DNA from: a virus
DNA length: 35,568 nt
Reading direction: 5' to 3' (one strand)
Virus record (IMG/VR): IMGVR_UViG_3300048573_000086
Span: 1 to 35,568 of that record
The position numbers were made by a program, and so were the translations under genes. Below, piece after piece: positions 9,513-19,096 of this stretch. The number at the start of each line of letters is the position of its first letter. The first letter of the stretch is position 1. The notes under the pieces are model-generated. The model was given only the letters and a program-made list of their open reading frames with translations. It was not told the DNA's origin and did not search any database.

Positions 9513-12248
9513 TTACAGTTTACCTAAAATTTTTGAATAATCTACAAAATCATATACCATAGATAATGTTAATTGTCTAACAGATGTTCCAGTAATTAAA
9601 GACCTTGTTAAGAAATCATTTCTTTTTTCTGGAAAAACTAATGTATCTAATATTATTTCTTCTGTATTATCTATCTTTGGTTCAAGATTAAACAATTCTG
9701 TATTTTTTTCAATAATTTTTTTATTTTTATCAAATAATCTTTTAGCATTTTCTGTACCAGAAATCAGTTTATTCTGATTAGTTGTATTAACATAAGTCAA
9801 AGTAGCATCAGCTACATTAACTGTTAAAGCTAATAATGTTAATGGATCAGATAATATAGAAACTGCTGCTTCTGTAAATGATACGCCTTCATACGCTCCT
9901 GAAATACCTATAGTCACCACTATTGTCCCAATAGTAGCTAATAATGCTGCAAGTTCATCATCAAAAAATAATTTAAAAACTTCTTCTAATATAGTTTTTA
10001 TTATTATTCCTGCAATGACTGAAATCACTATTTGTAAAATTAAAGTTAATACTAAGGCTGCAGTACCAGTAACAGTTAATGCTGCAACAATAGCAGCAGC
10101 AACTGTACCAGCAGGACCTGTACCAATACCAACAGTAACAACAGTAATAATAACTAAAATATTAATCAATATATAAATAACAAATATTTTGAACCAAGTT
10201 GTTTGATACCATCTACGTTTAACAATCTCATAACTATTAAATACTAAATTATGTGATCGAACAACAACTTCATTTCTATAAGCACCAGGTAATCGTTTTA
10301 ATGTTGGTTCATGCAAAGGGATAATTAAATCACTTTTATCTGGGTCAAGTAATGCTTGTTTACTATTCACACTTGTGTATTTACCCTTGTAAACATAGTT
10401 TCTATGTTCTAAGCCTGTAACTTTTAAAACTTTATAATTATCTTCATCAACTTGAAAATATAAAAAGGAACTTATATTATTAAATCCTAAAGGAGCAGAT
10501 GTTGTTGTATCTGTAAATCCAGCTAAATATATAGCCCACCAATCTGCTCGAGGAGCAACATCAGTATCTACCCACCATAGATCTCCACGTTTAGCACCTG
10601 TTCTACCTACTCCTGTATATAAAGTTTCAGATATATTGAACCAAGATAATTGCATATAGAAATTATCTGTAAATGTTTTATTTGTCTTTAGTATAAGTTT
10701 ATTTATGACTGGAGTAGTAACTTGTGTCTGTGTTTTATTTGACAAAGGTGGATTATGTGGTCTAGGTGTACCATATAAAATATCACTTGGATTACTTTGG
10801 GCAGCTACCCATAAAGCGTAAAAATCATTAAAATCAATACTACTATCCATGGAATTACTCCATGCTGTATAATCTGTTTCATTAAAATTTTGGTATGAAA
10901 TTAAACCTTTTAAAAATTCATACACATATCTTAATTCATATTTTGATGTAGTATTTAATGGAATGCCTGAATGTATAAAAACATAATCAATATCACCTAT
11001 TCGTGGATTATCTGCTATCTGAGTCAATAATTCATCTATTTCTAAGTCCCTAGTAAGTTTTTTATATGCTTTTTTAACTTGATCATAAATTGTTGTATCT
11101 GGTAAATCTTTTATGCTAGTATTATTAAGTCTTAAAGGCATGATAGGATAAAATTCTGAACCAAGAGCTACACTATCCATTAAAGTATCTAATTCAGTTT
11201 CTCCTGAACCAATACGATAAATAAATACATTCTCTGATATAAATACATTATTATAAAATGTTTGTTCATCAAACTTTGTTTCATAAGTTTCAGTTAATAT
11301 CTCTGTTGTAGTAGTAGTTGTTATAGTTTCTGTGTATGAACCGTGATCAATAATATTTACATCTACATCAATATTTTCTTCAATTACATAAATTGTATTT
11401 TGTGTATAAGTGTGTTCTATGTATAAAGTTGTTGTATCTGTCATTAACCCTAAATATTCTATTTTATTTTTAATAGTTATATTGCCTGTAAAAACTTCTG
11501 TATGAGAAGTTGTACTACTTGTTGTTGTATCTGGATCAGAATTACTAAATTCTCTTAACACAACTACTGTTGTATCTAAACTAACATTAACTGGTGTAAG
11601 ATCCGTATCTGATACTAACGTATATTCTGTAGTATCTGGTAATACTGGATCAGTTACAGTAGCACCTTCTATTAAAGCATCTTCTGTCCCTGGATCATAA
11701 ACTTTATAATAACAAACTAAATAATTATTCTCACTATCATAAGTAATAGGTAATGCTACAATTTGTGTTGATAAATCTTCAAACGTAATTTTAATAGATG
11801 TATTTGTAAAAAACTCTGCTACCCAATTAGTAAATCTTCTTGCTGGATCATTATTAACTAACCATTCATCAGCAAACAAAGTTATATCAGCTGTATCAAT
11901 ATAAGTTTTCATTACATTGACAATCTTACCACTTGGAGTATTTAAAAATGGCTCAACAACATCACTTTCAATAGGTATTTGTCTAAACACATTAGTAATT
12001 AAATTACCTCTATAATTTGTTTTATTGCACCATTTTAAATAATTTTTAGTATCGTAATGAGGACCATATAAAACTGAGTTTGTAATATCTTCTGCTATGT
12101 TATTTGTATTCTTTAATACGTTATTAAGAATTAAAGAAGAAATAATATTATCTTTATCTTCATATCCTCCTGCCATACTGTAAATCGTAGAAGATACTAC
12201 AGTAGTCTTTTTAGTACCAAATAATTTTTTAAAAGGATTCCAACCCAC
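9513..12248 (-). CDS. Large virion protein with a multi-spanning hydrophobic segment
   Basis: 911 residues. The first two thirds are Thr/Asp/Tyr-rich and look like beta structure, with runs of Thr-Thr. From about residue 686 to 820 the protein is strongly hydrophobic (FVIYILINILVIITVVTVG, then Ala/Gly/Val-rich stretches), enough for several membrane segments, with acidic EEVFKLFFDDE in between. The C-terminus is soluble again. No enzyme motif was seen. It stands between the gp54-like gene and the ejection genes, so a structural protein that ends up in the host envelope, such as a channel component, is the best guess. This part of N4 also encodes large structural proteins of unclear function. 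The virion role rests on context; the membrane-like segment is seen directly. Confidence 0.6.
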   Translation of the reverse strand: MGWNPFKKLFGTKKTTVVSSTIYSMAGGYEDKDNIISSLILNNVLKNTNNIAEDITNSVLYGPHYDTKNYLKWCNKTNYRGNLITNVFRQIPIESDVVEPFLNTPSGKIVNVMKTYIDTADITLFADEWLVNNDPARRFTNWVAEFFTNTSIKITFEDLSTQIVALPITYDSENNYLVCYYKVYDPGTEDALIEGATVTDPVLPDTTEYTLVSDTDLTPVNVSLDTTVVVLREFSNSDPDTTTSSTTSHTEVFTGNITIKNKIEYLGLMTDTTTLYIEHTYTQNTIYVIEENIDVDVNIIDHGSYTETITTTTTTEILTETYETKFDEQTFYNNVFISENVFIYRIGSGETELDTLMDSVALGSEFYPIMPLRLNNTSIKDLPDTTIYDQVKKAYKKLTRDLEIDELLTQIADNPRIGDIDYVFIHSGIPLNTTSKYELRYVYEFLKGLISYQNFNETDYTAWSNSMDSSIDFNDFYALWVAAQSNPSDILYGTPRPHNPPLSNKTQTQVTTPVINKLILKTNKTFTDNFYMQLSWFNISETLYTGVGRTGAKRGDLWWVDTDVAPRADWWAIYLAGFTDTTTSAPLGFNNISSFLYFQVDEDNYKVLKVTGLEHRNYVYKGKYTSVNSKQALLDPDKSDLIIPLHEPTLKRLPGAYRNEVVVRSHNLVFNSYEIVKRRWYQTTWFKIFVIYILINILVIITVVTVGIGTGPAGTVAAAIVAALTVTGTAALVLTLILQIVISVIAGIIIKTILEEVFKLFFDDELAALLATIGTIVVTIGISGAYEGVSFTEAAVSILSDPLTLLALTVNVADATLTYVNTTNQNKLISGTENAKRLFDKNKKIIEKNTELFNLEPKIDNTEEIILDTLVFPEKRNDFLTRSLITGTSVRQLTLSMVYDFVDYSKILGKL

Positions 12249-12249
12249 A

Positions 12250-12930
12250 TTATAATCCTGATGCTGTTTTTAATGAAGACATAACATTATTAACTGTTGT
12301 ATTCTCAAACTGTGTAATTGCAGCTAATCCTTCATCTTGTGCTTTAAAGGCAATATGTGCAGAAGAATATAACTGTGCAGTCTTATATTTACCATCTAAT
12401 ATAAATGATGCAGATTGTTGTTCATATACTACTTTTTGAGCTTCTTTAATTTGTTTATCAACAGCTATTGTACCAGCAATAGTACCTCCACCAGCTAATG
12501 TATTTTTAGTCTTAGCTCTTTCAGAATCAATCTGTTCATCATATAGATCTAATTGTTTATCTATTAATGATTGTTGTTTTTGTTGTGTAAACACCTCTTC
12601 AATCTTACGACCATTTTCTAACTGTGCTGTATAAATCTGTTCTTTTAATAACAGATTTTGTAAATTAGCAGTTTCTCTCCCTAATAAAAAAGAAACTGCT
12701 GTTTGCATTGCTTGACCCATTGCAGTAACATATAGCTTACCAAACTCTTCTCCAGTAATTCTATCTTTGTCATACTGTGTTTCAAGATGTTCTCTAACAG
12801 ATGTCATTAACTCATCAAAGATACCTGATTCTACAGGTATCTTAGTTGTCAATGCAGCATTAGTAATTGTAATAGGGTTACTAACAGGATTTGTTATAGT
12901 AGTAATAGTTGATGCAACAATAGCAGTCAT
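12250..12930 (-). CDS. Structural protein, position of N4 gp54
   Basis: 226 residues. Ala/Thr/Ile-rich N-terminus, then predicted helices with many Gln and Glu (LLLKEQIYTAQLENGRKIEE, QQKQQSLIDKQLDLYDEQID), a short Gly-rich turn (LAGGGTIAGT) and a further helical part. The composition fits a virion protein forming helical bundles. Its place downstream of the capsid gene, and its length, fit N4 gp54, a virion protein of about 30 kDa, but I cannot claim sequence identity. It is separated by 1 base from the 911-residue gene and by 3 bases from the gene upstream, so the three are clearly co-transcribed and probably translationally coupled. Confidence 0.5.
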   Translation of the reverse strand: MTAIVASTITTITNPVSNPITITNAALTTKIPVESGIFDELMTSVREHLETQYDKDRITGEEFGKLYVTAMGQAMQTAVSFLLGRETANLQNLLLKEQIYTAQLENGRKIEEVFTQQKQQSLIDKQLDLYDEQIDSERAKTKNTLAGGGTIAGTIAVDKQIKEAQKVVYEQQSASFILDGKYKTAQLYSSAHIAFKAQDEGLAAITQFENTTVNNVMSSLKTASGL

Positions 12931-12933
12931 AAT

Positions 12934-13515
12934 TTAATCCTCAAGGTTATCAATAGCTCTAGTAGCTATTTGTCTTTGTGTTAATTCATGTAATTGTTGT
13001 AGTGTTAATGGTTCACATATTACAACATTATACTTTGGTGCTTGTCGTCTTTCAGTAGTGTCTATGTTACCTTTTTTAACATGACCATACAATGCCATTT
13101 TTTTATTAAGTAACATTGGTAAAAATACTTTTGGTATATGATAACCTTCACCACATTGATCACCGTAAGGTACAAACTTTGTAACCGTACCCCAATCATT
13201 ATTGAATGTAAATATATCACCTTTTTTATAAGACTCTGATGAATCTAAATTATAAACAATAACTCTAACTAATCTATTCAATTTTTGAAAGTTAGTTAAT
13301 CCACTTAAATCTTCAGTATCAAGTTCTTGTATTTTATCTTTTACTGATCCAAGACCTTGAGTGTCTTTAAGATATGTAGTAATTTTTTCTTGTAACGTAG
13401 ATAAAGCAATATTGGGGGAATGTTTAATTTTAAATAGTTTTGCTAATTGTTTAGCTGTTTCAAATTGTTCTTGTACACTTGGTGTAGTATCAACGATTGT
13501 ATCTTCTTCAGTCAT
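12934..13515 (-). CDS. Conserved phage structural protein with SAP/HeH-like N-terminus
   Basis: 193 residues. Near the N-terminus, KIKHSPNIALSTLQEKI resembles the short helix-extended-helix (SAP/LEM-like) element seen in proteins encoded next to podovirus capsid genes. The middle contains WGTVTKFVPYGDQ and GYHIPKVFLPML, and the end has ICEPLTLQQLHELTQRQ. I recall related proteins beside T7-like and crAss-like capsid genes, where they are annotated as structural or hypothetical. It is the first gene after the capsid gene's hairpin (13548-13581), with 75 bases between the two genes, the widest gap in this part of the late block. Function is not known. It may bind DNA or the capsid interior, but nothing in the sequence proves that. 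Confidence 0.5.
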   Translation of the reverse strand: MTEEDTIVDTTPSVQEQFETAKQLAKLFKIKHSPNIALSTLQEKITTYLKDTQGLGSVKDKIQELDTEDLSGLTNFQKLNRLVRVIVYNLDSSESYKKGDIFTFNNDWGTVTKFVPYGDQCGEGYHIPKVFLPMLLNKKMALYGHVKKGNIDTTERRQAPKYNVVICEPLTLQQLHELTQRQIATRAIDNLED

Positions 13516-13547
13516 ATTTTTACCTATTAAGTTAGTATGTTAATATT

Positions 13548-13581
13548 TTATAAACCAAGGTAATTAATCCTTGGTTTATAA
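13548..13581 (-). terminator. Perfect 13-bp hairpin after the capsid gene
   Basis: TTATAAACCAAGG (13548-13560) pairs perfectly with CCTTGGTTTATAA (13569-13581) around an 8-base loop. It lies just past the capsid stop codon on the minus strand. No T-run follows on either strand, so it is not a textbook intrinsic terminator. It is better read as an mRNA 3'-end stabiliser or weak attenuator that lets capsid transcript exceed that of the downstream genes. Confidence 0.55.
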
Positions 13582-13590
13582 TTAATTTAA

Positions 13591-14787
13591 TTATAAATCT
13601 TCTGCAAGAGTGTGTATTACAGCAATCCACTCAGGACGTTTAATAACAGTACCGTGCCACCAACGAATAGAATGGAATCCTTTTAAGCCATAAGGATTGT
13701 TTACATCAGCTGTTTCCATACCAGGTTTTTTATGGATATGAACAAACTTACTTGATTTACCATTATCCTGGAAACCGATAGTAACAAATGAATCTCCACC
13801 AACAATAAGAATTGGGAAAACATCATAACGTGTACCGCTAGCTTTGTATCCAGCATTGGCTGTTCCAGAAGTACCAACTAAAGCACCTCTATTTGGATAA
13901 GCAAGCATTTGATGAACAACAATAAATCTAAATGGACCTACTGCACCAATTTCACCATTCGCTACAGTTGAACCAGAAGCATACTGTTCTACACCAATAA
14001 ATGCAGGTCTATTGTGTCTATCAACTAATCCACGAATTGTATTTTCTAAATCATGTCCAATATACGCATAACGAGCAGCTTGAACAGTTTTAGTATCTAC
14101 TAAACGAGTACCAGTAATAATAGTTGTATTCTTTGACAAACGGTTTTTATCAAGAATTTTATTAACTTCAAGAAGTTTAGCTACCGATACAATATCTGCT
14201 GATTGTCCTAAGTTACCACTCATAGTAACAACAGATGTTGCACCACCACAGTAAGATTCAACACCAGCACCATCAATCAAATCTAATTGAATCAAATGCT
14301 CTTCTAATTCCATAGCAGCATTTGTTGCTTCACGAGTAATGTGCATTAACAATTCTGGATCAGAATCAAATTGTAGCGACTCATTGGTATATTCAAAAAA
14401 GAAACCATATTGGCTAATTGTACCTTGAACATCAGCACGAGTAAAACCAACTCGGTTTTTACGTCCACCAGCTTCATCAAGAACAGGCATTAAAGAAGGA
14501 ATAACACCAATATCTTTTGATGAACCAATCAAGTTACCGTTAGCAATAGTAGTACCTGCGGCATTAATACCTTCATCATTGACGTTACGAGAGTCAAGTA
14601 ATGGATAATATTGACGTACTTTAATTGTTTTACCTTTATTCTTAGGCATTTCCATAGTTGTTGACAACTGTGAAAAAACCATAATATGTTTATTATCATA
14701 GATTGCTTGGCGAGCAATCTCATAAGTAGTTAGTTGACTACCAATATCAGAAGCTGATCCTGGAGGTGCATTATACGACATTACCAT
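13591..14787 (-). CDS. Major capsid protein, N4 gp56-like
   Basis: 398 residues, close to the length I recall for N4 gp56 (about 400). The N-terminus (YNAPPGSASDIGSQLTTYEI) and the block IYDNKHIMVFSQLS followed by IKVRQYYPLLDSRN are typical of the N4-gp56 family of HK97-fold capsid proteins. Residues further on (ATNAAMELEEHLIQLDLIDG, VVHQMLAYPNRGALVG) fit the same family. Codon use is richer in G and C than in the neighbours, as expected for a highly expressed gene. The start is preceded by an AGGATACC ribosome-binding stretch. The scaffold gene lies immediately upstream and a strong hairpin immediately downstream, the usual arrangement for a capsid gene. It forms the icosahedral shell. Confidence 0.92.
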   Translation of the reverse strand: MVMSYNAPPGSASDIGSQLTTYEIARQAIYDNKHIMVFSQLSTTMEMPKNKGKTIKVRQYYPLLDSRNVNDEGINAAGTTIANGNLIGSSKDIGVIPSLMPVLDEAGGRKNRVGFTRADVQGTISQYGFFFEYTNESLQFDSDPELLMHITREATNAAMELEEHLIQLDLIDGAGVESYCGGATSVVTMSGNLGQSADIVSVAKLLEVNKILDKNRLSKNTTIITGTRLVDTKTVQAARYAYIGHDLENTIRGLVDRHNRPAFIGVEQYASGSTVANGEIGAVGPFRFIVVHQMLAYPNRGALVGTSGTANAGYKASGTRYDVFPILIVGGDSFVTIGFQDNGKSSKFVHIHKKPGMETADVNNPYGLKGFHSIRWWHGTVIKRPEWIAVIHTLAEDL

Positions 14788-14811
14788 AAAAGGTATCCTT
14801 ATTTAAAATGT

Positions 14812-15801
14812 TTAAAATTTATATTTAGTTTTCATGTATTTGACAAATTCTTCATCATTCATTGAACCAGGATCTAACTCTTGTTTACTGGTTGTCTTAC
14901 CAGATAAAGGAGATAATTTCTGAATGTTTGTTTGATTTAGTTTTATATCAGTTACGGCTTTCTTTACATCTACAACTTTTTGAGGTTGAGGATTAGGAGT
15001 TACATTACCTAATTTACCTTGTTCTACAAGTTGTTTACCAATAGACGCATAAGCATCTAGGTATGGAATATTACTCAAATTACCTAAAAGTTCCTGTCTG
15101 TGGATTTCTTTAATAATTATATCGTAATACCCTAATTTCTTATGTTGTGTTAAATCCGCTAATTGAGCAACATTCTCTGCAATAGAATTAATACTAATAT
15201 CGTCCCAATTATTTATATCATCAATAACAGCTTTACCATCTGGATCACTATACAAGTTCTCTACATAAGATTGTTTTTGTATTGTAACATCATCAGGTAC
15301 ATAACTTTTGCTTTTATATGTAGTTTCAGAATCAGTGTCTAATTCTACAGGATTTACATTTAATTCTTTTAAATGTTTAGTGATAGCTTGTTTATCGCCT
15401 TTATGTAAATCTATTAAAAAGTTAATCTTATCATCATCTAGTAATTCATTATCTTTTAAAGTTTTAATATACTTATTATATTGAGAAATCTCTTTAGTTT
15501 TACGAGTATAATTAACACCTTTTTGAGCCAGCGAAACTAATTCATTAACATCATTTAATTCAATATCTTGTCCATCAGCTTTAAATTTTAATAAATTTTT
15601 ATAAGCTGTTTTGTAATCAAACTCATCAATCTCTGGTTCAGTTACTTCTTCTGTAGAAATATCATCAGTAGTTTCTGTTTCTGGTTCAACAACTGTATCA
15701 AGTATTGTTTCTGTAGTTTTTTCTGTTGTTATATCTGGTTCAATAGTTTCTAGTTCACTATTATCAAATATATCTTTTTTTTCAATTTCTTCATCAATCA
15801 T
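14812..15801 (-). CDS. Capsid scaffolding protein (N4 gp57 position)
   Basis: 329 residues. The first 80 residues are extremely acidic and Thr/Glu-rich (ELETIEPDITTEKTTETILD and similar), followed by charged helical sequence and a short basic C-terminus ending MKTKYKF. High charge, low complexity, helical character and a basic tail are typical of scaffolding proteins, which fill the procapsid and leave on maturation. The gene lies directly between the portal-side genes and the capsid gene, where the scaffold is found in most podoviruses. No sequence motif proves the role. The assignment rests on composition and position and is fairly safe. Confidence 0.7.
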   Translation of the reverse strand: MIDEEIEKKDIFDNSELETIEPDITTEKTTETILDTVVEPETETTDDISTEEVTEPEIDEFDYKTAYKNLLKFKADGQDIELNDVNELVSLAQKGVNYTRKTKEISQYNKYIKTLKDNELLDDDKINFLIDLHKGDKQAITKHLKELNVNPVELDTDSETTYKSKSYVPDDVTIQKQSYVENLYSDPDGKAVIDDINNWDDISINSIAENVAQLADLTQHKKLGYYDIIIKEIHRQELLGNLSNIPYLDAYASIGKQLVEQGKLGNVTPNPQPQKVVDVKKAVTDIKLNQTNIQKLSPLSGKTTSKQELDPGSMNDEEFVKYMKTKYKF

Positions 15802-15815
15802 AATTTTTCCTATTT

Positions 15816-16139
15816 TTATTCATTAGAATCATTAAACATATAATTATTAATCATATCTCTAATCTCTATAATATCCTGTTGTATTGCTTCACGTTTTGTA
15901 CTCATACCATTAATTAACAATTTCAATTCAGTTAATGATTCTAATTGTTTTAAATAAATACCATTCTCAATTTCTGAACCAAATCTCAACTTAGATGTTA
16001 TTTCAAGTACCTTATCTTTAAATAAATAATTATCAAAAATTGTCTGATAATCTTTATTACTCTTTAATGATATTAAACTATTTACTATTTGTAAATCTTT
16101 TTCTTTATTTATTAAAGATTGTTGTAACTCTTTTAACAT
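15816..16139 (-). CDS. Small helical protein between portal and scaffold
   Basis: 107 residues, almost entirely helix-forming: LKELQQSLINKEKDLQIVNS at the N-terminus and REAIQQDIIEIRDMINNYMF near the C-terminus, both with heptad-like spacing of hydrophobic residues, which suggests a coiled coil. No cysteine, no signal peptide and no recognised domain. It ends 14 bases before the scaffold start and begins 5 bases after the portal stop, so it is translated with the head-assembly genes. A role in head assembly is inferred from position only. Confidence 0.45.
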   Translation of the reverse strand: MLKELQQSLINKEKDLQIVNSLISLKSNKDYQTIFDNYLFKDKVLEITSKLRFGSEIENGIYLKQLESLTELKLLINGMSTKREAIQQDIIEIRDMINNYMFNDSNE

Positions 16140-16144
16140 AAATA

Positions 16145-18286
16145 TTACTCTGTAGTTTCATTATATTGTATTGCAGCAGCAAGATCTTTACCATCAATAT
16201 CTTTATTCATTAATCCTTTAGTGATCTCTAAACTCTGATTACCTTTAGCTTGTGCTTGTTGTTTAACAACTTCTTTATTATGTTTAACACCTGTATAAGT
16301 TTCTTCATTATCAATAGATACAGCATCAGCTTTAGCATTTAATTCTTTAACTTTAGCTTCATTAACAGCAACTTCAGACTGTAACTTAGCTATTTCTAAC
16401 TGTTTCATTTGAAGTTCTAATTGCATCATTTGTTGTTCTTCTGGACTTGGTTCTTTAGGTGGTAATGTAAATGCTTTAATCTTTTGTTCTAATTCAGGCA
16501 TTTGTTTAAGATAAGCAATCTCACCTAGTATTAATTTATTAAACTCTATACCAGCCTCAGGTCCGATAGTTTGTAATAAACTAGGTCCTATTGTTTGTAA
16601 CATAAATGCTAAATCATTAGCTTTCTTTTCATTAATTTCTGGTACAGCAATTTTAATATCAATATCAAATTCACCAACAAGATCTTCTCTTCTAACTGTT
16701 ACAAATTCAGAATCATTTGTTAATCTAATAACTTCTTTTTCTGATAAATATACAGCATTAAGAATAGTAATCTTTCTAGCAACTTCTATTGTACCTTGAA
16801 CCAACCTTCTTAATATAGCAGATTCTCTTTCAGTAGTAGCTTTCAATGTACCTTTAATACCAGCAGCTACATCACCTAAAGCATTACCATTAATACCTTG
16901 ATTAAAAGAACTTTTACCAGTTAATGATTCAGCTTCTTGGTTCTGTTGTTGTAAAAATATTATTGTACTCTGACTTACTTCAGGAAACTTATGTTCATAG
17001 ATAGCTTGTTGAGGAATACTATTAGCAGTAAACTCATAATCTAATCCTTGGTTTTTTCTTAATTTATTTTGTACATCAATAAATCCTTGAGCAATACCTA
17101 CTTGACCATTTGATGCAGAAGCAAATGTATCAACAATACCTCTTGTTAAAGCACCAATAGTTTTCTGTGTATCTTCTAGTAACTCAGCATCTGATTCACC
17201 ATAAATAGAATCAAGAATTGGTCTATATTGTGTAATGACAAAAGGATTCATTCCTTCTGGATATGGATTTTCTTCTAAGCGGATTAATGTTTCTCCAACC
17301 CAAGTAGCAACAATAGGTACTAAATAACCATAATCATTAATATCATAATTACCCCAATACTCATAAGCAACTAATCTACTTCTACTTTTATCTTTAAAAT
17401 TAAAGTTCTGATCTGTATTTGTTGATTTATGGTCTGTATCAGATAAGACATCATTACTAATATTAATGCTTTCTAAGTTTTGATAAATACCTTTTTTCTT
17501 TAATTCTGCTAAAGATGTTTCATAAGATACAATTATAAAATTACTCTTTTCAAAATCTCCTCCACAAGAAGGATCAAAATAAACATTCTTAGGGTGATGA
17601 ATCTTTATATCAGGTTGGTTCTTAATAATCTTTTCTTGTTTTTCTTTTGTATAATCAACAATAACAACTTGAGTGATAATATTATTTTCTTCAAAATATT
17701 TTACACTTTCTTGTAACAAAGGATCTACATTACTAAACTCATTAGGATTAATATTTTTTAACTGTATTAGTTCTTGGATCTGATTAAATGCTTCTTCATC
17801 TTCAATTTCAGTGTAACTATAGATAGGTACATCAACTTCTACTTCTTTAGTTTCTCTGATCCAACAAACCTGTTTAATACATATTCCTTGATCAACATTA
17901 CGTCTTACAAATTGATCAAAATATTTTACTTTATTAATCTTTGTATTGAATTGCCAATTTAAAACTAATTCATTATGTCTTGCACCTTTAACATCTTCAA
18001 ATGTAATTGGTAATGCTTTAAATAAATTAGGTGTATTTAAAAATGGTTCAGTTAAACTAGGATACCTCCATTCAAATTGTTTCTGAATAGTCTTAGGTTG
18101 AAGAGAAGATTTACCTTGTCTTTTAGTAGGTTTATATTGTCCTACAACATTCTTTAAATCTTCCCATTTTTGGATCATAGAAACAAACTGTTTATGGTTA
18201 TTTAAGCAATTATTATAATCTTGTTTTAAATCTAATAAAGAAGGTTCTTGTTTCCAACTTGTAAACTTTTGTTTCACATCAACCAT
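16145..18286 (-). CDS. Portal protein (N4 gp59-like)
   Basis: 713 residues, near the roughly 760 residues recalled for N4 gp59. FEWRYPSLTEPFLNTPN near the N-terminus, VDQGICIKQVCWIRETKEVE, HPKNVYFDPSCGGDFEKSNF and the WVGETLIRLEENPYPEGMNP block are typical of portals of this group. The C-terminal 130 residues form long Gln/Glu/Lys helices (MMQLELQMKQLEIAKLQSEV), the barrel-like helices that enter the capsid. The portal forms the dodecameric ring at one vertex through which the terminase packages DNA and to which the tail binds. It starts after an AAGGAATAC ribosome-binding stretch. It lies upstream of scaffold and capsid genes, in N4-like order. Confidence 0.85.
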   Translation of the reverse strand: MVDVKQKFTSWKQEPSLLDLKQDYNNCLNNHKQFVSMIQKWEDLKNVVGQYKPTKRQGKSSLQPKTIQKQFEWRYPSLTEPFLNTPNLFKALPITFEDVKGARHNELVLNWQFNTKINKVKYFDQFVRRNVDQGICIKQVCWIRETKEVEVDVPIYSYTEIEDEEAFNQIQELIQLKNINPNEFSNVDPLLQESVKYFEENNIITQVVIVDYTKEKQEKIIKNQPDIKIHHPKNVYFDPSCGGDFEKSNFIIVSYETSLAELKKKGIYQNLESINISNDVLSDTDHKSTNTDQNFNFKDKSRSRLVAYEYWGNYDINDYGYLVPIVATWVGETLIRLEENPYPEGMNPFVITQYRPILDSIYGESDAELLEDTQKTIGALTRGIVDTFASASNGQVGIAQGFIDVQNKLRKNQGLDYEFTANSIPQQAIYEHKFPEVSQSTIIFLQQQNQEAESLTGKSSFNQGINGNALGDVAAGIKGTLKATTERESAILRRLVQGTIEVARKITILNAVYLSEKEVIRLTNDSEFVTVRREDLVGEFDIDIKIAVPEINEKKANDLAFMLQTIGPSLLQTIGPEAGIEFNKLILGEIAYLKQMPELEQKIKAFTLPPKEPSPEEQQMMQLELQMKQLEIAKLQSEVAVNEAKVKELNAKADAVSIDNEETYTGVKHNKEVVKQQAQAKGNQSLEITKGLMNKDIDGKDLAAAIQYNETTE

Positions 18287-18310
18287 TATATATGTATTCC
18301 TTTTTTATTT

Positions 18311-19036
18311 TTAAACTTGGTATGTAAATGAAATCCAAATTTTACCTGAACCACTTGCTTGACTAGCACATTGAACGTGTACTGCTGCTATATTATCTAC
18401 AGCGGTAAGACGTATAAAATCTTCACTATCTTTAATATAACCACTTAAAACTTTACCAGGAGGTAACGATAAACTATCATAAGTAGCAACACTACAACCA
18501 TATCTTAAATCACTAGAGGAACTTTGTGCTACATAAGGTAATCCATGAATTTGTGCATCACCATCTCCTGTAAAGAAATCCCAATCTAACACTAATGAAC
18601 CAGTAACAAAACTATTTAATCTGCTATATGTACCAAATGCTCTTGTATAAGTAGCTGTACCTACTGCATCAGTACCTTTTAATTCAGGCACAAAACCAAC
18701 ATTATTTTCAACATTTTCTATATCTGTAAATTTAACTAAAATTTTTTTCCATCGTTTACCATCAGCACCAATAATGACTGTATCTCCATTATCAAGTGAT
18801 GCTGAATCACTATAATCTACCTTATACTCTATATTTTTTACACCTGCTAAGAATATAACTTGTCCATTATAGCTAGAAGTAAATGCTCTTAATACAGTAT
18901 TATCATTAATTACAGTAATTCTATTATTAACTGAAATTAAAACAGATAAATTATCATACACAGTTTTTACAACTTCGTATGATTTATTAAACTGATCATT
19001 TAATAATGTATTAACATTAGCATAAGGATTTAACAT
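18311..19036 (-). CDS. Fibre- or tail-like virion protein, function unknown
   Basis: 241 residues, rich in Ser, Val, Asp and Gly, and predicted beta structure throughout. The N-terminus (NPYANVNTLLNDQFNKSYEV) is the only helical-looking part. ITVINDNTVLRAF and SASLDNGDTVIIGADGKRWK resemble the short beta modules found in tail-fibre and spike proteins, and TGDGDAQIHGLPYV followed by a Cys-containing strand resembles fibre C-terminal domains. No catalytic motif was found. It sits between the lysis genes and the portal, separate from the main fibre cluster. It may be a second receptor-binding or decoration protein. A 60-base AT-rich gap with no clear signal separates it from the putative holin. 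Confidence 0.4.
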   Translation of the reverse strand: MLNPYANVNTLLNDQFNKSYEVVKTVYDNLSVLISVNNRITVINDNTVLRAFTSSYNGQVIFLAGVKNIEYKVDYSDSASLDNGDTVIIGADGKRWKKILVKFTDIENVENNVGFVPELKGTDAVGTATYTRAFGTYSRLNSFVTGSLVLDWDFFTGDGDAQIHGLPYVAQSSSSDLRYGCSVATYDSLSLPPGKVLSGYIKDSEDFIRLTAVDNIAAVHVQCASQASGSGKIWISFTYQV

Positions 19037-19096
19037 TCTATGAACCTATCTTTTAATTTTAATTAATCATACAGTAAATTTATAAAAAATATATAA

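Noticed and set aside
14529-14723. Short minus-strand frame inside the capsid gene
   Set aside because: Lies wholly within the capsid gene in another frame; product unlike any protein and no separate start signal.
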